Positions 1-8,200 of a DNA stretch of 17,460 bases are shown one piece after another. The translations under genes and the position numbers were made by a program. The stretch lies in NCBI GenBank assembly GCA_002725475.1, contig PBPH01000103.1, positions 1 to 17,460 of the forward strand, given 5' to 3'. Numbering within the stretch: position 1 is the stretch's first letter; every line of letters begins with the position of its first letter. The notes beneath the pieces were generated by a model. The model was not told the DNA's origin. It was given only the letters and a program-made list of their open reading frames with translations, and did not search any database. Source of the stretch: Methanobacteriota archaeon. GTDB lineage: Archaea; Thermoplasmatota; Poseidoniia; Poseidoniales; Thalassarchaeaceae.

Positions 1-51
1 CATTTGATTCAAATAGGTTGGGTAGTCCGGCCCGCCTCGAGGAGATATTGT

Positions 52-534
52 ATGGGCCTACTTGGGACACGAAAAAAGATTGACACAGAAGTAAGGGGCA
101 GACCTTCCAAAAGGATTGCTCGAGAGATAAGAGAGATGACTTGTGGGCAGGTGATGTTGGCCGCTCACGAAGTAGATGAGATGGATTCCATAGATGAGGT
201 TGTGCGTCTTATTACAGCAAAAGACTGGGACCATGTAATGGTTACAGATGACAGAGGCAGTTTAGTGGGGAGGGTGCATGCTGTGGATTTGATTAAACTC
301 ATAATGAATAAACGCATTAATCGTGATTTATATTGGATGGAAGCAGTACCTATTCGCCAAGCTGTGACTCAGCCACCACTGCAAGTGAAGACATCAACCC
401 CTCTTATGGTAGCAGCAACGTTGATGCTAACTCACGACCTAAACCAAATAGCAATCACAGATTCAAATGGTTCATTGGTAGGGCATGTTTCACACGCCGT
501 TGTTGCAAGACATTTACCAAGATTCTTACTCTGA
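52..534 (+). CDS. Two-CBS-domain protein
   Basis: A 160-residue protein made almost entirely of two CBS motifs, at about residues 28-85 and 96-157. Each ends in the typical pattern of a hydrophobic strand, a turn with DxxGxLVG, and a helix (DDRGSLVGRV and DSNGSLVGHV). CBS pairs form a Bateman module that usually binds adenosyl ligands (AMP, ATP, SAM) and acts as a sensor; no catalytic domain is attached, so its partner is unknown. I chose the ATG at 52 because GAGGAGAT lies just upstream with suitable spacing. The frame stays open to the left edge, so a longer protein beginning outside the window cannot be excluded. The stop lies 2 bases from the stop of the convergent phosphohexomutase gene. 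Family call good; function unknown. Confidence 0.8.
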   Translation: MGLLGTRKKIDTEVRGRPSKRIAREIREMTCGQVMLAAHEVDEMDSIDEVVRLITAKDWDHVMVTDDRGSLVGRVHAVDLIKLIMNKRINRDLYWMEAVPIRQAVTQPPLQVKTSTPLMVAATLMLTHDLNQIAITDSNGSLVGHVSHAVVARHLPRFLL

Positions 535-536
535 AG

Positions 537-2186
537 TTAATCAATTAACTTACCAGATAAGAACTCAATCAATTGGGTGGCTAGTTCACCAAATTCAGTG
601 CGCTCCGATTTAATTGTGAGAGATGTTTTTGCTTCAGTCCCTGAATTTCTAATTCCGATGCTCAACCTTTCTCCCGAAAGGTGTCCTTCCAATAAGAGAA
701 GACTTGATTCTCCTTCAATGATTTTTCTACTTAATTTTGCTTTAGGAAGTTTGTCTTGAATTAATTGTACCACTTCATCAGAAAGCGCATTTTTCCCATC
801 CCACAATGCGCGATTAGTGCCTTTAATTGGTTGCCGAATTTTCCAACCCCTCGGTATATCAATTCTCTCATCAGATAATCTAGCTCTTGCAAAAAGTTGG
901 GCGATTAATGTGGCAGCACCATCTCCAGCTAAACTCCAACAATTTTGTTCATTGGGATGTGGTACAGGCATTACGATATGGCCTGAATCTTCACATCCAC
1001 ATAGAGCAGGCATTGAATAATCTTGAATCAAAACCCCTTCTTGGTTTGTATTTTCAATTAGTGCATCTGAAAGCCAACGGTCACCAATTGCTGTTTGAAT
1101 TGTTTTTATTCCCATGTCGGTACAAGTTGCCGGCAGAAATAGGTCTGATTCGATACTGTGTGCCAAAGTCAAATCATCATTCCCGTTGAAAATCATTGAA
1201 TTCAACCAGTCAAATGCCATTTGGTCACCATCAACGATTTTGATTCCGTCATTTGTTGCTTCTAACAATAAGCACCGATCACCGTCTCCGTCCAATGCGG
1301 CTGCAACAAGTTGCCCTTTTGACCAAGGGGCCATGCCATCATTAGACCGCAAACGATTTCCAATTTCCTCAAGAAGAAGATGTTGATGTTCATTTTCCAT
1401 CAATTCGATGTTAGTCCATGAATCAGTAGAGTTGAATTCCCCTGCTCCGCAATTTTTGTTTATTGGATCATCTCTACTAGAAACCTCTTCACACAAAAGG
1501 CCCCTACGTGTGAGTCCAAAAGACAACCAATCAGTAGCAGCGCCCCCGCTACAATCGAGAATCAAACCTTGTTCAGTAGTGCTATTTGAGATGTCATCTT
1601 TACTAACGCCTACAACATGTGGAATCATATCAATCCATTTTTTTAGGTATTTCCGATAAGCGGTCATCCCATCAAAAAAAGGCATTTTCTCTGAGTTAAA
1701 TCTAGGTTGAGAATCGGGGTTGAGAGAGAAACCCCAAGCCAATTCTGAAATTTTATCTTCAAACATAGGCATTGTTTTGTAACCATTATTGTCGAATAAT
1801 TTCACACCAGAATCTGAAGCAGGGTTGTGGCTTGCAGTTATCATCATACCTGCATCTGCATTAAGCAGTAGAAGGCAATGGTGTAATCCTGGTGTGGGTA
1901 CTTCCCCAACAAGTTGAGTTCTGCACCCAGAGTTTGACAACCCATTTTGAATATGTTCTACGATTTTTGAGTTTCCATCACGGCGGTCCCAGCCTATCAC
2001 AACAAGTGGCTCAGAATTATCGGATATCTCTGATATTGCAACACCACTAGATAGACCAATTATGTGTGATAAAGCAGGCGTAAATTCACGTTGAAAAATC
2101 AATTTTTCAATTGGATTTTCACTACTAATATCTTCTGATACTTTACCTCTTATTCCGTCAGTACCATGCAATCGCTCGCCAACCAT
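537..2186 (-). CDS. GlmM-like phosphohexomutase (phosphoglucosamine/phosphomannomutase family)
   Basis: An alpha-D-phosphohexomutase that should interconvert 6-phospho and 1-phospho sugars. All four family signatures are visible: the catalytic phosphoserine loop TASHNP (Ser119), the Mg-binding DGDGDR (Asp299/301/303), the sugar-binding CEDSGH (398-403, like the GEQSGH of GlmM) and the phosphate-binding RNSGTE (513-518). The N-terminal GTDGIRGK is also typical of GlmM. At 549 residues it is about 100 longer than bacterial GlmM; the extra length lies mainly between residues 150 and 295. The frame allows GTG at 2195 or ATG at 2192, but AAGGAG on the minus strand sits 8 bases before the ATG at 2186, so I start there. 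It lies directly after the GlmU-like beta-helix gene, which favours glucosamine phosphate as substrate. Mannose or glucose phosphate remain possible. Confidence 0.85.
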   Translation of the reverse strand: MVGERLHGTDGIRGKVSEDISSENPIEKLIFQREFTPALSHIIGLSSGVAISEISDNSEPLVVIGWDRRDGNSKIVEHIQNGLSNSGCRTQLVGEVPTPGLHHCLLLLNADAGMMITASHNPASDSGVKLFDNNGYKTMPMFEDKISELAWGFSLNPDSQPRFNSEKMPFFDGMTAYRKYLKKWIDMIPHVVGVSKDDISNSTTEQGLILDCSGGAATDWLSFGLTRRGLLCEEVSSRDDPINKNCGAGEFNSTDSWTNIELMENEHQHLLLEEIGNRLRSNDGMAPWSKGQLVAAALDGDGDRCLLLEATNDGIKIVDGDQMAFDWLNSMIFNGNDDLTLAHSIESDLFLPATCTDMGIKTIQTAIGDRWLSDALIENTNQEGVLIQDYSMPALCGCEDSGHIVMPVPHPNEQNCWSLAGDGAATLIAQLFARARLSDERIDIPRGWKIRQPIKGTNRALWDGKNALSDEVVQLIQDKLPKAKLSRKIIEGESSLLLLEGHLSGERLSIGIRNSGTEAKTSLTIKSERTEFGELATQLIEFLSGKLID

Positions 2187-2191
2187 TGGCA

Positions 2192-2905
2192 TCACTCCTT
2201 GATAGTCGAATCTGCGGGATGCGCTCCACTAACAGTCACGTTTGGCCAGATGTTAGAATCGCGCCCAATTATAACTCCAGGATTGGTAACTACATTACAT
2301 CCCACCTGAGTTGCATCACCTAGAAGGGCTCCAAATTTCCGTAATCCACTATCAATTTCTCCTGTACTAATACCTCTCACAATTACCTTTCTTCCATCAT
2401 TTCTAAGATTAGATAACTTGCTCCCCGCCCCTAAATTCACATCACAACCTAAAACAGAATCTCCAACATAATTGAAATGTGGAGCCTTTGATCCAGGTAA
2501 TAATAAAGAATGTTTGATTTCACTACAATGTCCCACAACAGATTCATGACACAACCAAGTGTTTGGACGAATGTAAGCGCCATGCCTAACTTCAGCATCT
2601 GGGCCTATGTAGCATGGACCTTCAATTCTAACATATTCTCCAATTATAGCTCTTTCATCTATACATATTGGGCCAAGAGTGTCATCAATAGACACAGAAT
2701 CAGGAATAGATTCAGGAATAAAATGGAAGTTTAATTTATTCATTTGATTTTTTAATCCCCCTTCGTGCTTAGGATCTAAGATAATCCAAGGTGCTTCATC
2801 CTGTTCAGGTAATTGGGGAAATTTTCCCGAACCACCCTGACTTTTCCAGCGAGCTAAACTAGGCCATAGTTCAGGCGCCGTCAAACTCTCAAGTGGAACC
2901 GCCAT
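2192..2905 (-). CDS. Left-handed beta-helix acyltransferase-like protein, similar to the GlmU C-terminal domain
   Basis: A 237-residue protein. Residues ~75-225 show the hexapeptide-repeat pattern ([LIV]G-x4) of a left-handed parallel beta-helix. The stretch APHFNYVGDS-LG-VNLGAG (about 141-161) parallels the acetyltransferase active-site region of GlmU (GHLSYLGDA-IG-VNIGAG), with His143 at the place of the GlmU catalytic histidine. It therefore probably N-acetylates glucosamine-1-phosphate. There is no N-terminal nucleotidyltransferase domain; the first ~70 residues are unlike a pyrophosphorylase and lack a GxGTRM loop. The gene is 33 bases downstream of pckA and runs into the GlmM-like gene; its TGA overlaps the possible GTG start of that gene. 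No clear Shine-Dalgarno is seen before its ATG. Acceptor specificity is inferred from the neighbour. Confidence 0.75.
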   Translation of the reverse strand: MAVPLESLTAPELWPSLARWKSQGGSGKFPQLPEQDEAPWIILDPKHEGGLKNQMNKLNFHFIPESIPDSVSIDDTLGPICIDERAIIGEYVRIEGPCYIGPDAEVRHGAYIRPNTWLCHESVVGHCSEIKHSLLLPGSKAPHFNYVGDSVLGCDVNLGAGSKLSNLRNDGRKVIVRGISTGEIDSGLRKFGALLGDATQVGCNVVTNPGVIIGRDSNIWPNVTVSGAHPADSTIKE

Positions 2906-2938
2906 GCTTCGCGGAAGACCACATCATGCTTGATGCTT

Positions 2939-4561
2939 TCACTCGTCGATAACTCTTGGTGAGGCTGATAAAACCGCATCACTGCATCCCGAAGAGAAGT
3001 TTTTGAAGTTCTCATTAAACATATTTGCTAGTCTGTTGGCGGTTTTATCATAATCAGACTTGTTCTCCCATGATTTTTGTGGCTGCAGTATATCAGATGG
3101 AACTCCCTCACATGAAGTCGGAATTTGAAAATTGAAACGTTCATCAACTACAAATTCTACATCTTCGAATAAATCATTTAACGCAGCATTCAACAAAGCT
3201 CTAGTCCATTTTATTTTAATCCGGCCACTTTTGCCAAACCCACCAGCAACCCAACCAGTATTTAGTAGCCAACAAGAAGAATTATTCTCAGCAACTTTCT
3301 TTGATAGAAGATCAGCATATACACTTGGATGCATTGGCATGAATGGAGCTCCAAAGCAAGCCGAAAAAGTAGCCAGTGGTTCGAATACACCAATTTCAGT
3401 TCCAGCAACTTTTGCAGTGTAACCTGAAATGAAATGATATGCCGCTTGTTCTGGTGTTAATTTAGAAATTGGGGGCAGCACACCAAAAGCGTCACAAGTT
3501 AGTAATACTACATTTTTTGGTAACCCACCCTTGCTGTCAATTACTCGATTCTCAATAGATTCTAAGGGGTATGATCCGCGTGTGTTCTGTGTCAATGACA
3601 CATCAGTAAAATCTGGAACACCATCTTCATCAAGAACTACGTTTTCTAAAATAGTACCTGACATTCTTGTAGTTGCGAAAATCTCTGGTTCATCTTCTTC
3701 AGAGAGATTAATCATTTTAGCATAACAACCACCCTCGAAGTTGAACACACCATCATCATTCCAACCATGTTCATCATCTCCAATCAAAGGTCTTTGTGGA
3801 TCGGCAGAAAGGGTAGTTTTTCCAGTGCCTGATAATCCAAAGAAAACAGCGCAATCACCATCTTTACCAACATTTGCAGAGCAGTGCATGGGTAAATGCC
3901 CATCTAATGGCAGTAAGTAATTCATAATTGAAAAGATAGATTTCTTAATTTCTCCAGCATACCTAGTACCGCCAATAATCACTTGCTTTTCAGAAAAACA
4001 GACAATTACAAAGACTTCAGAATTTATTCCATCCTCTTCAGCATTTGCAAGAAAATGTGGCGCATGAAGGATTGTGAATTCAGGCAAAAAGGATTGTAAA
4101 TCCATTTTTTTAGGTCGAATAAACATGTTTCTAGCAAATGCCGAATGCCATGCATTCTCCGAAATCACACGAACCGCCAATTTTTGTTTTTCATCAGCCC
4201 CTGCATATACATCTTGAACAAAAAGTTCAGGTTGAGAGTTTAGATAATTTCTGACTTTCTCTCTTAGATTTTCGAAAACATCTCTACTTGTTGGGACATT
4301 TACATCCCCCCACCAAATTCTATCTTCTACCACTTCTTCCTTAACGATGAATTTGTCGTTGGGCGAACGTCCAGTTCTATCACCTGTTTTTGTCACAAGT
4401 ACTCCATGTTTGCTTAGCACTCCTTCGTTTCTTTCTATGGCCCGGACAATTAGTTCTTCTCCTTCCAAATTCCAGTGAATCTCACCATTGGGACTTAGTC
4501 CATGAGTGTCCAATTCAACCGGCCCGCGTAAGCCGGCATCTTGACGCAGAGGTGCGACCAT
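2939..4561 (-). CDS. pckA: Phosphoenolpyruvate carboxykinase (ATP)
   Basis: A 540-residue ATP-dependent PEPCK, which converts oxaloacetate plus ATP to phosphoenolpyruvate, CO2 and ADP: the first step of gluconeogenesis, or the reverse direction in anaplerosis. Visible motifs are TGRSPNDKF (oxaloacetate-binding Arg near residue 64), RYAGEIKKS (Tyr201, metal ligand Lys207), MHCSANVG (metal ligand His226), the P-loop GLSGTGKTTLS (Lys248), LIGDDEHGW (Asp262/263) and NTRGSYP (Arg328). These follow the E. coli enzyme's spacing with an offset of about 6. The length is normal for the family, unlike GTP-type PEPCKs. The ATG start is followed by a GC-rich segment and has no Shine-Dalgarno. It heads the minus-strand unit with the beta-helix and GlmM-like genes. 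The ATP type is commonest in bacteria, so past transfer is possible. Confidence 0.95.
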   Translation of the reverse strand: MVAPLRQDAGLRGPVELDTHGLSPNGEIHWNLEGEELIVRAIERNEGVLSKHGVLVTKTGDRTGRSPNDKFIVKEEVVEDRIWWGDVNVPTSRDVFENLREKVRNYLNSQPELFVQDVYAGADEKQKLAVRVISENAWHSAFARNMFIRPKKMDLQSFLPEFTILHAPHFLANAEEDGINSEVFVIVCFSEKQVIIGGTRYAGEIKKSIFSIMNYLLPLDGHLPMHCSANVGKDGDCAVFFGLSGTGKTTLSADPQRPLIGDDEHGWNDDGVFNFEGGCYAKMINLSEEDEPEIFATTRMSGTILENVVLDEDGVPDFTDVSLTQNTRGSYPLESIENRVIDSKGGLPKNVVLLTCDAFGVLPPISKLTPEQAAYHFISGYTAKVAGTEIGVFEPLATFSACFGAPFMPMHPSVYADLLSKKVAENNSSCWLLNTGWVAGGFGKSGRIKIKWTRALLNAALNDLFEDVEFVVDERFNFQIPTSCEGVPSDILQPQKSWENKSDYDKTANRLANMFNENFKNFSSGCSDAVLSASPRVIDE

Positions 4562-4663
4562 GTGGTGGCCGGGCCGCGTTACGTCTTAGAATGCTACGGA
4601 ACCTCGACCTGGTAAATCAAATGAAAGTAATATTGATACAGCAATGTAGCATGTGTCAAAATA
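4562..4663. promoter_or_regulatory. Divergent intergenic region (pckA / DUF4126)
   Basis: This 102-base gap separates pckA (minus) from the DUF4126 gene (plus), so it should hold both promoters. The half near pckA is GC-rich (GGCCGGGCCGCG at 4567-4578), the other half AT-rich. An AT-rich stretch TAATATTGATA (about 4628-4638) lies 26-36 bases before the plus-strand ATG, where an archaeal TATA element of a leaderless transcript would sit; read on the minus strand it could serve pckA with a leader of about 40 bases. A 7-base inverted pair, ATGCTAC (4591-4597) and GTAGCAT (4646-4652), brackets the centre. The promoter positions are guesses from spacing. Confidence 0.4.
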
Positions 4664-5248
4664 ATGGATTTATGGACTAGTATTGTTGCTCTTAGTTTAG
4701 GTCTCGGTTTATCTGCAGCGTGCGGGTTTCGAGTATTTATCCCACCTCTAGCGATGGGCGTTGGTGCTAGAGCTGGTTTAATGGATTTGGGTGAATCTTG
4801 GTCTTGGATGAGTGAGACTTGGGTGATGGCTATTTTTGGCATCGCTACAGTTTTGGAAATTGCTGCTTATTACATTCCTTGGTTGGATAATTTATTGGAT
4901 ACAATCACAACACCTTCTGCAATAGTTGCAGGTATCATAGTTACATCCTCAAGTCTTGATGGAATGGATCCAACCTTACAATGGATTCTTGCAATAGTTG
5001 CAGGAGGGGGGACGGCAGGAACAATTCAACTTGGGACAGTTGCAACTAGAGCATTATCAACAGCAACAACCGGTGGAATTGCTAATCCACTAGTTAGTAC
5101 AATTGAGGCAGGTGCTTGCATATTTTGTACAATCCTTGCCCTCATGCTGCCAATTATTGCTGCCATTATGGTCGTTGCGTTGCTAATTTTTGCAATTCTT
5201 AAAATTACTAATAGAAAGCAAAAACCCGAACCAAATTTAATCACTTAA
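4664..5248 (+). CDS. DUF4126 family membrane protein
   Basis: A 194-residue, very hydrophobic protein with about five likely membrane segments (around 5-30, 50-72, 82-98, 105-125 and 150-187) and a basic C-terminal tail. The N-terminal signature, roughly LGLSAACGFRVFIPPLAMG, is the hallmark of DUF4126. A second Gly/Ala/Thr-rich repeat-like stretch lies near residues 115-145. The biochemical function of this family is not known to me. There is no Shine-Dalgarno before the ATG; an AT-rich element about 26 bases upstream suggests leaderless initiation. Sixteen bases separate it from the giant membrane protein gene, so the two are probably co-transcribed. The family call is fairly secure; any role would be speculation. 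Confidence 0.7.
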   Translation: MDLWTSIVALSLGLGLSAACGFRVFIPPLAMGVGARAGLMDLGESWSWMSETWVMAIFGIATVLEIAAYYIPWLDNLLDTITTPSAIVAGIIVTSSSLDGMDPTLQWILAIVAGGGTAGTIQLGTVATRALSTATTGGIANPLVSTIEAGACIFCTILALMLPIIAAIMVVALLIFAILKITNRKQKPEPNLIT

Positions 5249-5264
5249 AGAAGCGAATATTTCA

Positions 5265-8200
5265 ATGCTTAACGAGGGCGACCTTGATGGACAAAGTCCC
5301 CCTCCCATAATTCGTATGGGAGTCCAACCGTCCGACGAGGATGACTCGGTTATCCGCAAACGGGAATTCGAAATGGGCGGTGGGCTAGATATCTCAGGTT
5401 TCCTAAATGAAGATGCTATTGAAGAAGCAAATCAAGCCGCACTTCCTGAACCAAAGCAAGAAGAGACAGCGAAAGATGAAGCAATGGGGGATTTATTTGA
5501 TCCATTTGCAACAGGCCCTCAACCAGGTGATGTAAAACGAGATGGTACAGTACAATTACCTCCTGAAATGGATAGTATTACTGAATTAGCAACAACAGGT
5601 GAAAAACGATTACATTGGGGAATCATGGTTAGCATGATTCTTGTTTATTCAATAGTTGGATGGCTTGTTGGCACAACATTACCCCCCTTAGTAGGTCTAA
5701 TTGGATTACTTGGTTTAGCATTCGTAGGTTTTGTACTCGGAGAGCGCTGGGTTCCAGATTCCAGCATGAGAATGTTAGGAATAACTTGGGTCATTATTAC
5801 CATGAAATTACTTTACGGCCTTGCAATTGATTTACATCACTGGGAATTATGGGGAGTTTTTCCAATTGATGCAACTGCATTAGGAGGGATGTTGCTTTGT
5901 CTTGTTGCACTCAATATTTGGGTTTCATATCATCATGACGAGGACGCTATAGCCGCACAAGCAACACTTGTTTTGTTGGCAATAGGTTCAGGGGCTGGCG
6001 CTGTCTATGGGGAAATAGGAGTTGCAACAGGCATCGTAGTTGCAACTTTACTTTTACATGGTTTAGCATGGCATCGTCAAAGTGGTAATCTAGCATCTCT
6101 TGGGATAGCAGCATCAAATATTTGGATTGGCCTACATGCCTTTAGTCAGAATTGGCAAATTGGGGCACTTGAAATTGTTAAATTTGATGATTTACTCCTC
6201 CTTTTCCTTTTACTGGGGGGTATCAATGCACTTAATGCAGCAATGGCTGCCAAATTCTCAAAGAATGAAAATTGGTTTAGTGACGGTTTGTCCCTTGTAG
6301 GGCTTGGCCGCCCGGGATTATGGTCTGTATCTATTGGTTTAGGAATGGTTGGTGCATTGTTAGCAATTTCAGCTAACAGAGCAGACACATCATACGCCCT
6401 AGCACTTATCATGATGCTTTTGGCATGTTTTGGTGGTTCGTATCTAATCGTTAGAGGTATTTCGAAACATAGAGTTCTAACACCATTTGGGATTGGATTA
6501 CCCATATTTGTCTTGGTCTTAATTATACAGGAATCAATTGGATTAGCAGCCCCATTTGGAATTACTAGTTACGAAATATTTACCGTAGCATCGGCTCTTC
6601 TAACAGCAACAGTTCTTCTGAAAAATCAATCTCTTGTTACTGATCATGTATTATGGGGCGGTAGCATAGTAATGGTCATTCTAATGACAATTCTAATTCC
6701 ATCTCAACCGAGTTCTCAAGGGGGTGATGGAGGAGTATTAATTTTCACAGCTCTAGCAGTCATCCACTTAGGCACAGCATCTTTAGCTCTAATTCGCAAA
6801 TCTCCTTCACTAGCTGGTGTTACTGTTCTTGTTCCTTGGCTTTGGGTATTAATCATTACATTCTGGTCATCTGGTGCCCGTACTTTCAATGCAGCTAATC
6901 AATCATGGGAATTGGCGTCAGGGGTAATTGGTTGGGATGGTTGGCCCCTAACTTATTATCTGATTTTCGTATCACTTCTACAATATCCTGTAAATCGTTC
7001 ATTGGGTGAATCTGGCGTCAATCTTGCAGCACGTTTTGTAGGTCTTTCAGAACTTGGTGCTAGATTACGAGATAGTGGCATGTTGAAGTTGTGGAATCTA
7101 GGCTTCATTTTGTCCCTTATTGTTTGGGTTGCAGTAACAAAAGCAGGAAATTTACCTGGCTACGGTCTATTATCTGGATTAGCAGTGGTCCTTGCAATCA
7201 ATGTTTTTGCTGAATGCCGTGGAGAACATCAAGATAACCCTAGAACTTTGATGATCTTATTTGGAATTACAGCGATTTGGTTACAGTGGCAATATGGATT
7301 AGATGCTGCTTGGATGTTAATGATAGTGGCTGGTCTTGGTTCGTTAGTAATGTATGGGAAGAATCTTGAGGTTGAAGATATTCTCAGTTTGCTAATGGGG
7401 TTCTTGACAATTCAGGCAATCATTTTCACACTCGATCAAGCAACAACATCCCTCTTAGATGGGGAATTACTTCTTGAAACACAGCAAACAGGCTGGGTAA
7501 TTATTGGCTCAGTGATCCTTACTCTTGCTCTTTATCTCCCTCGCGCGGGTAAAATGGAAAAGTTACTCAAACCCGCAGCATCCTCAGCAGTGTTACTTAT
7601 TGTTACAATTTGGGCAATGATGAGTGAAGGAATGCTGTTTGCCCAACTCGCTATTTCTGGATTATTGTTTGTTGGCTCTGGAATTTGGCTTGCGGCTCAA
7701 GGAGAATTAAGGGCAGAATTGAAAGCAGTAGGGGCGCGGGAACTGAGAAGGGATAGAATGGAACGAATAGAAGAGATTCACCGTTCTTTAGAAGAGGGTC
7801 CTGCATTAACAAATACTCCCTCTTTACTTCTTCAACAACCTTCAGATGAAACAACAAACCCTTCATCCAATCTCACATTATCTACGGATCAAGCAACTCC
7901 TGCCAGCACACCCACATTAACCCATTCTAGTAGAACATATCACTTTGATTCGGAGGAGTCTGCAGCACATGCAGCCCAGGAAAGCGCCTCAATTGAAACA
8001 CTCTCTCAAGCAGTATCTGTAGGCAATGTAAAGGCAGTAGCTCCTGAATTGTATATGCAAGCAGAAAGAATGCGCAAGAAATCTAAACGAAGGGGCTCAC
8101 TAACAAAAGAAGAACTCCTCTATGGTGATATTCATCACAAACCAGTAGTGGTGTTGGCATTCATAGCAGGCATCATTTTCTTTGGAATATTTATTATTTG

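Noticed and set aside
2187..2195. GTG at 2195 or ATG at 2192 as start of the GlmM-like gene
   Set aside because: Both fall within or only 2 bases after the AAGGAG ribosome-binding site; the ATG at 2186 has normal spacing.
3378..3388. GGTTCGAATAC, resembling a tRNA T-loop
   Set aside because: It lies inside the well-conserved pckA coding region and no acceptor stem, anticodon arm or D-arm could be fitted around it.
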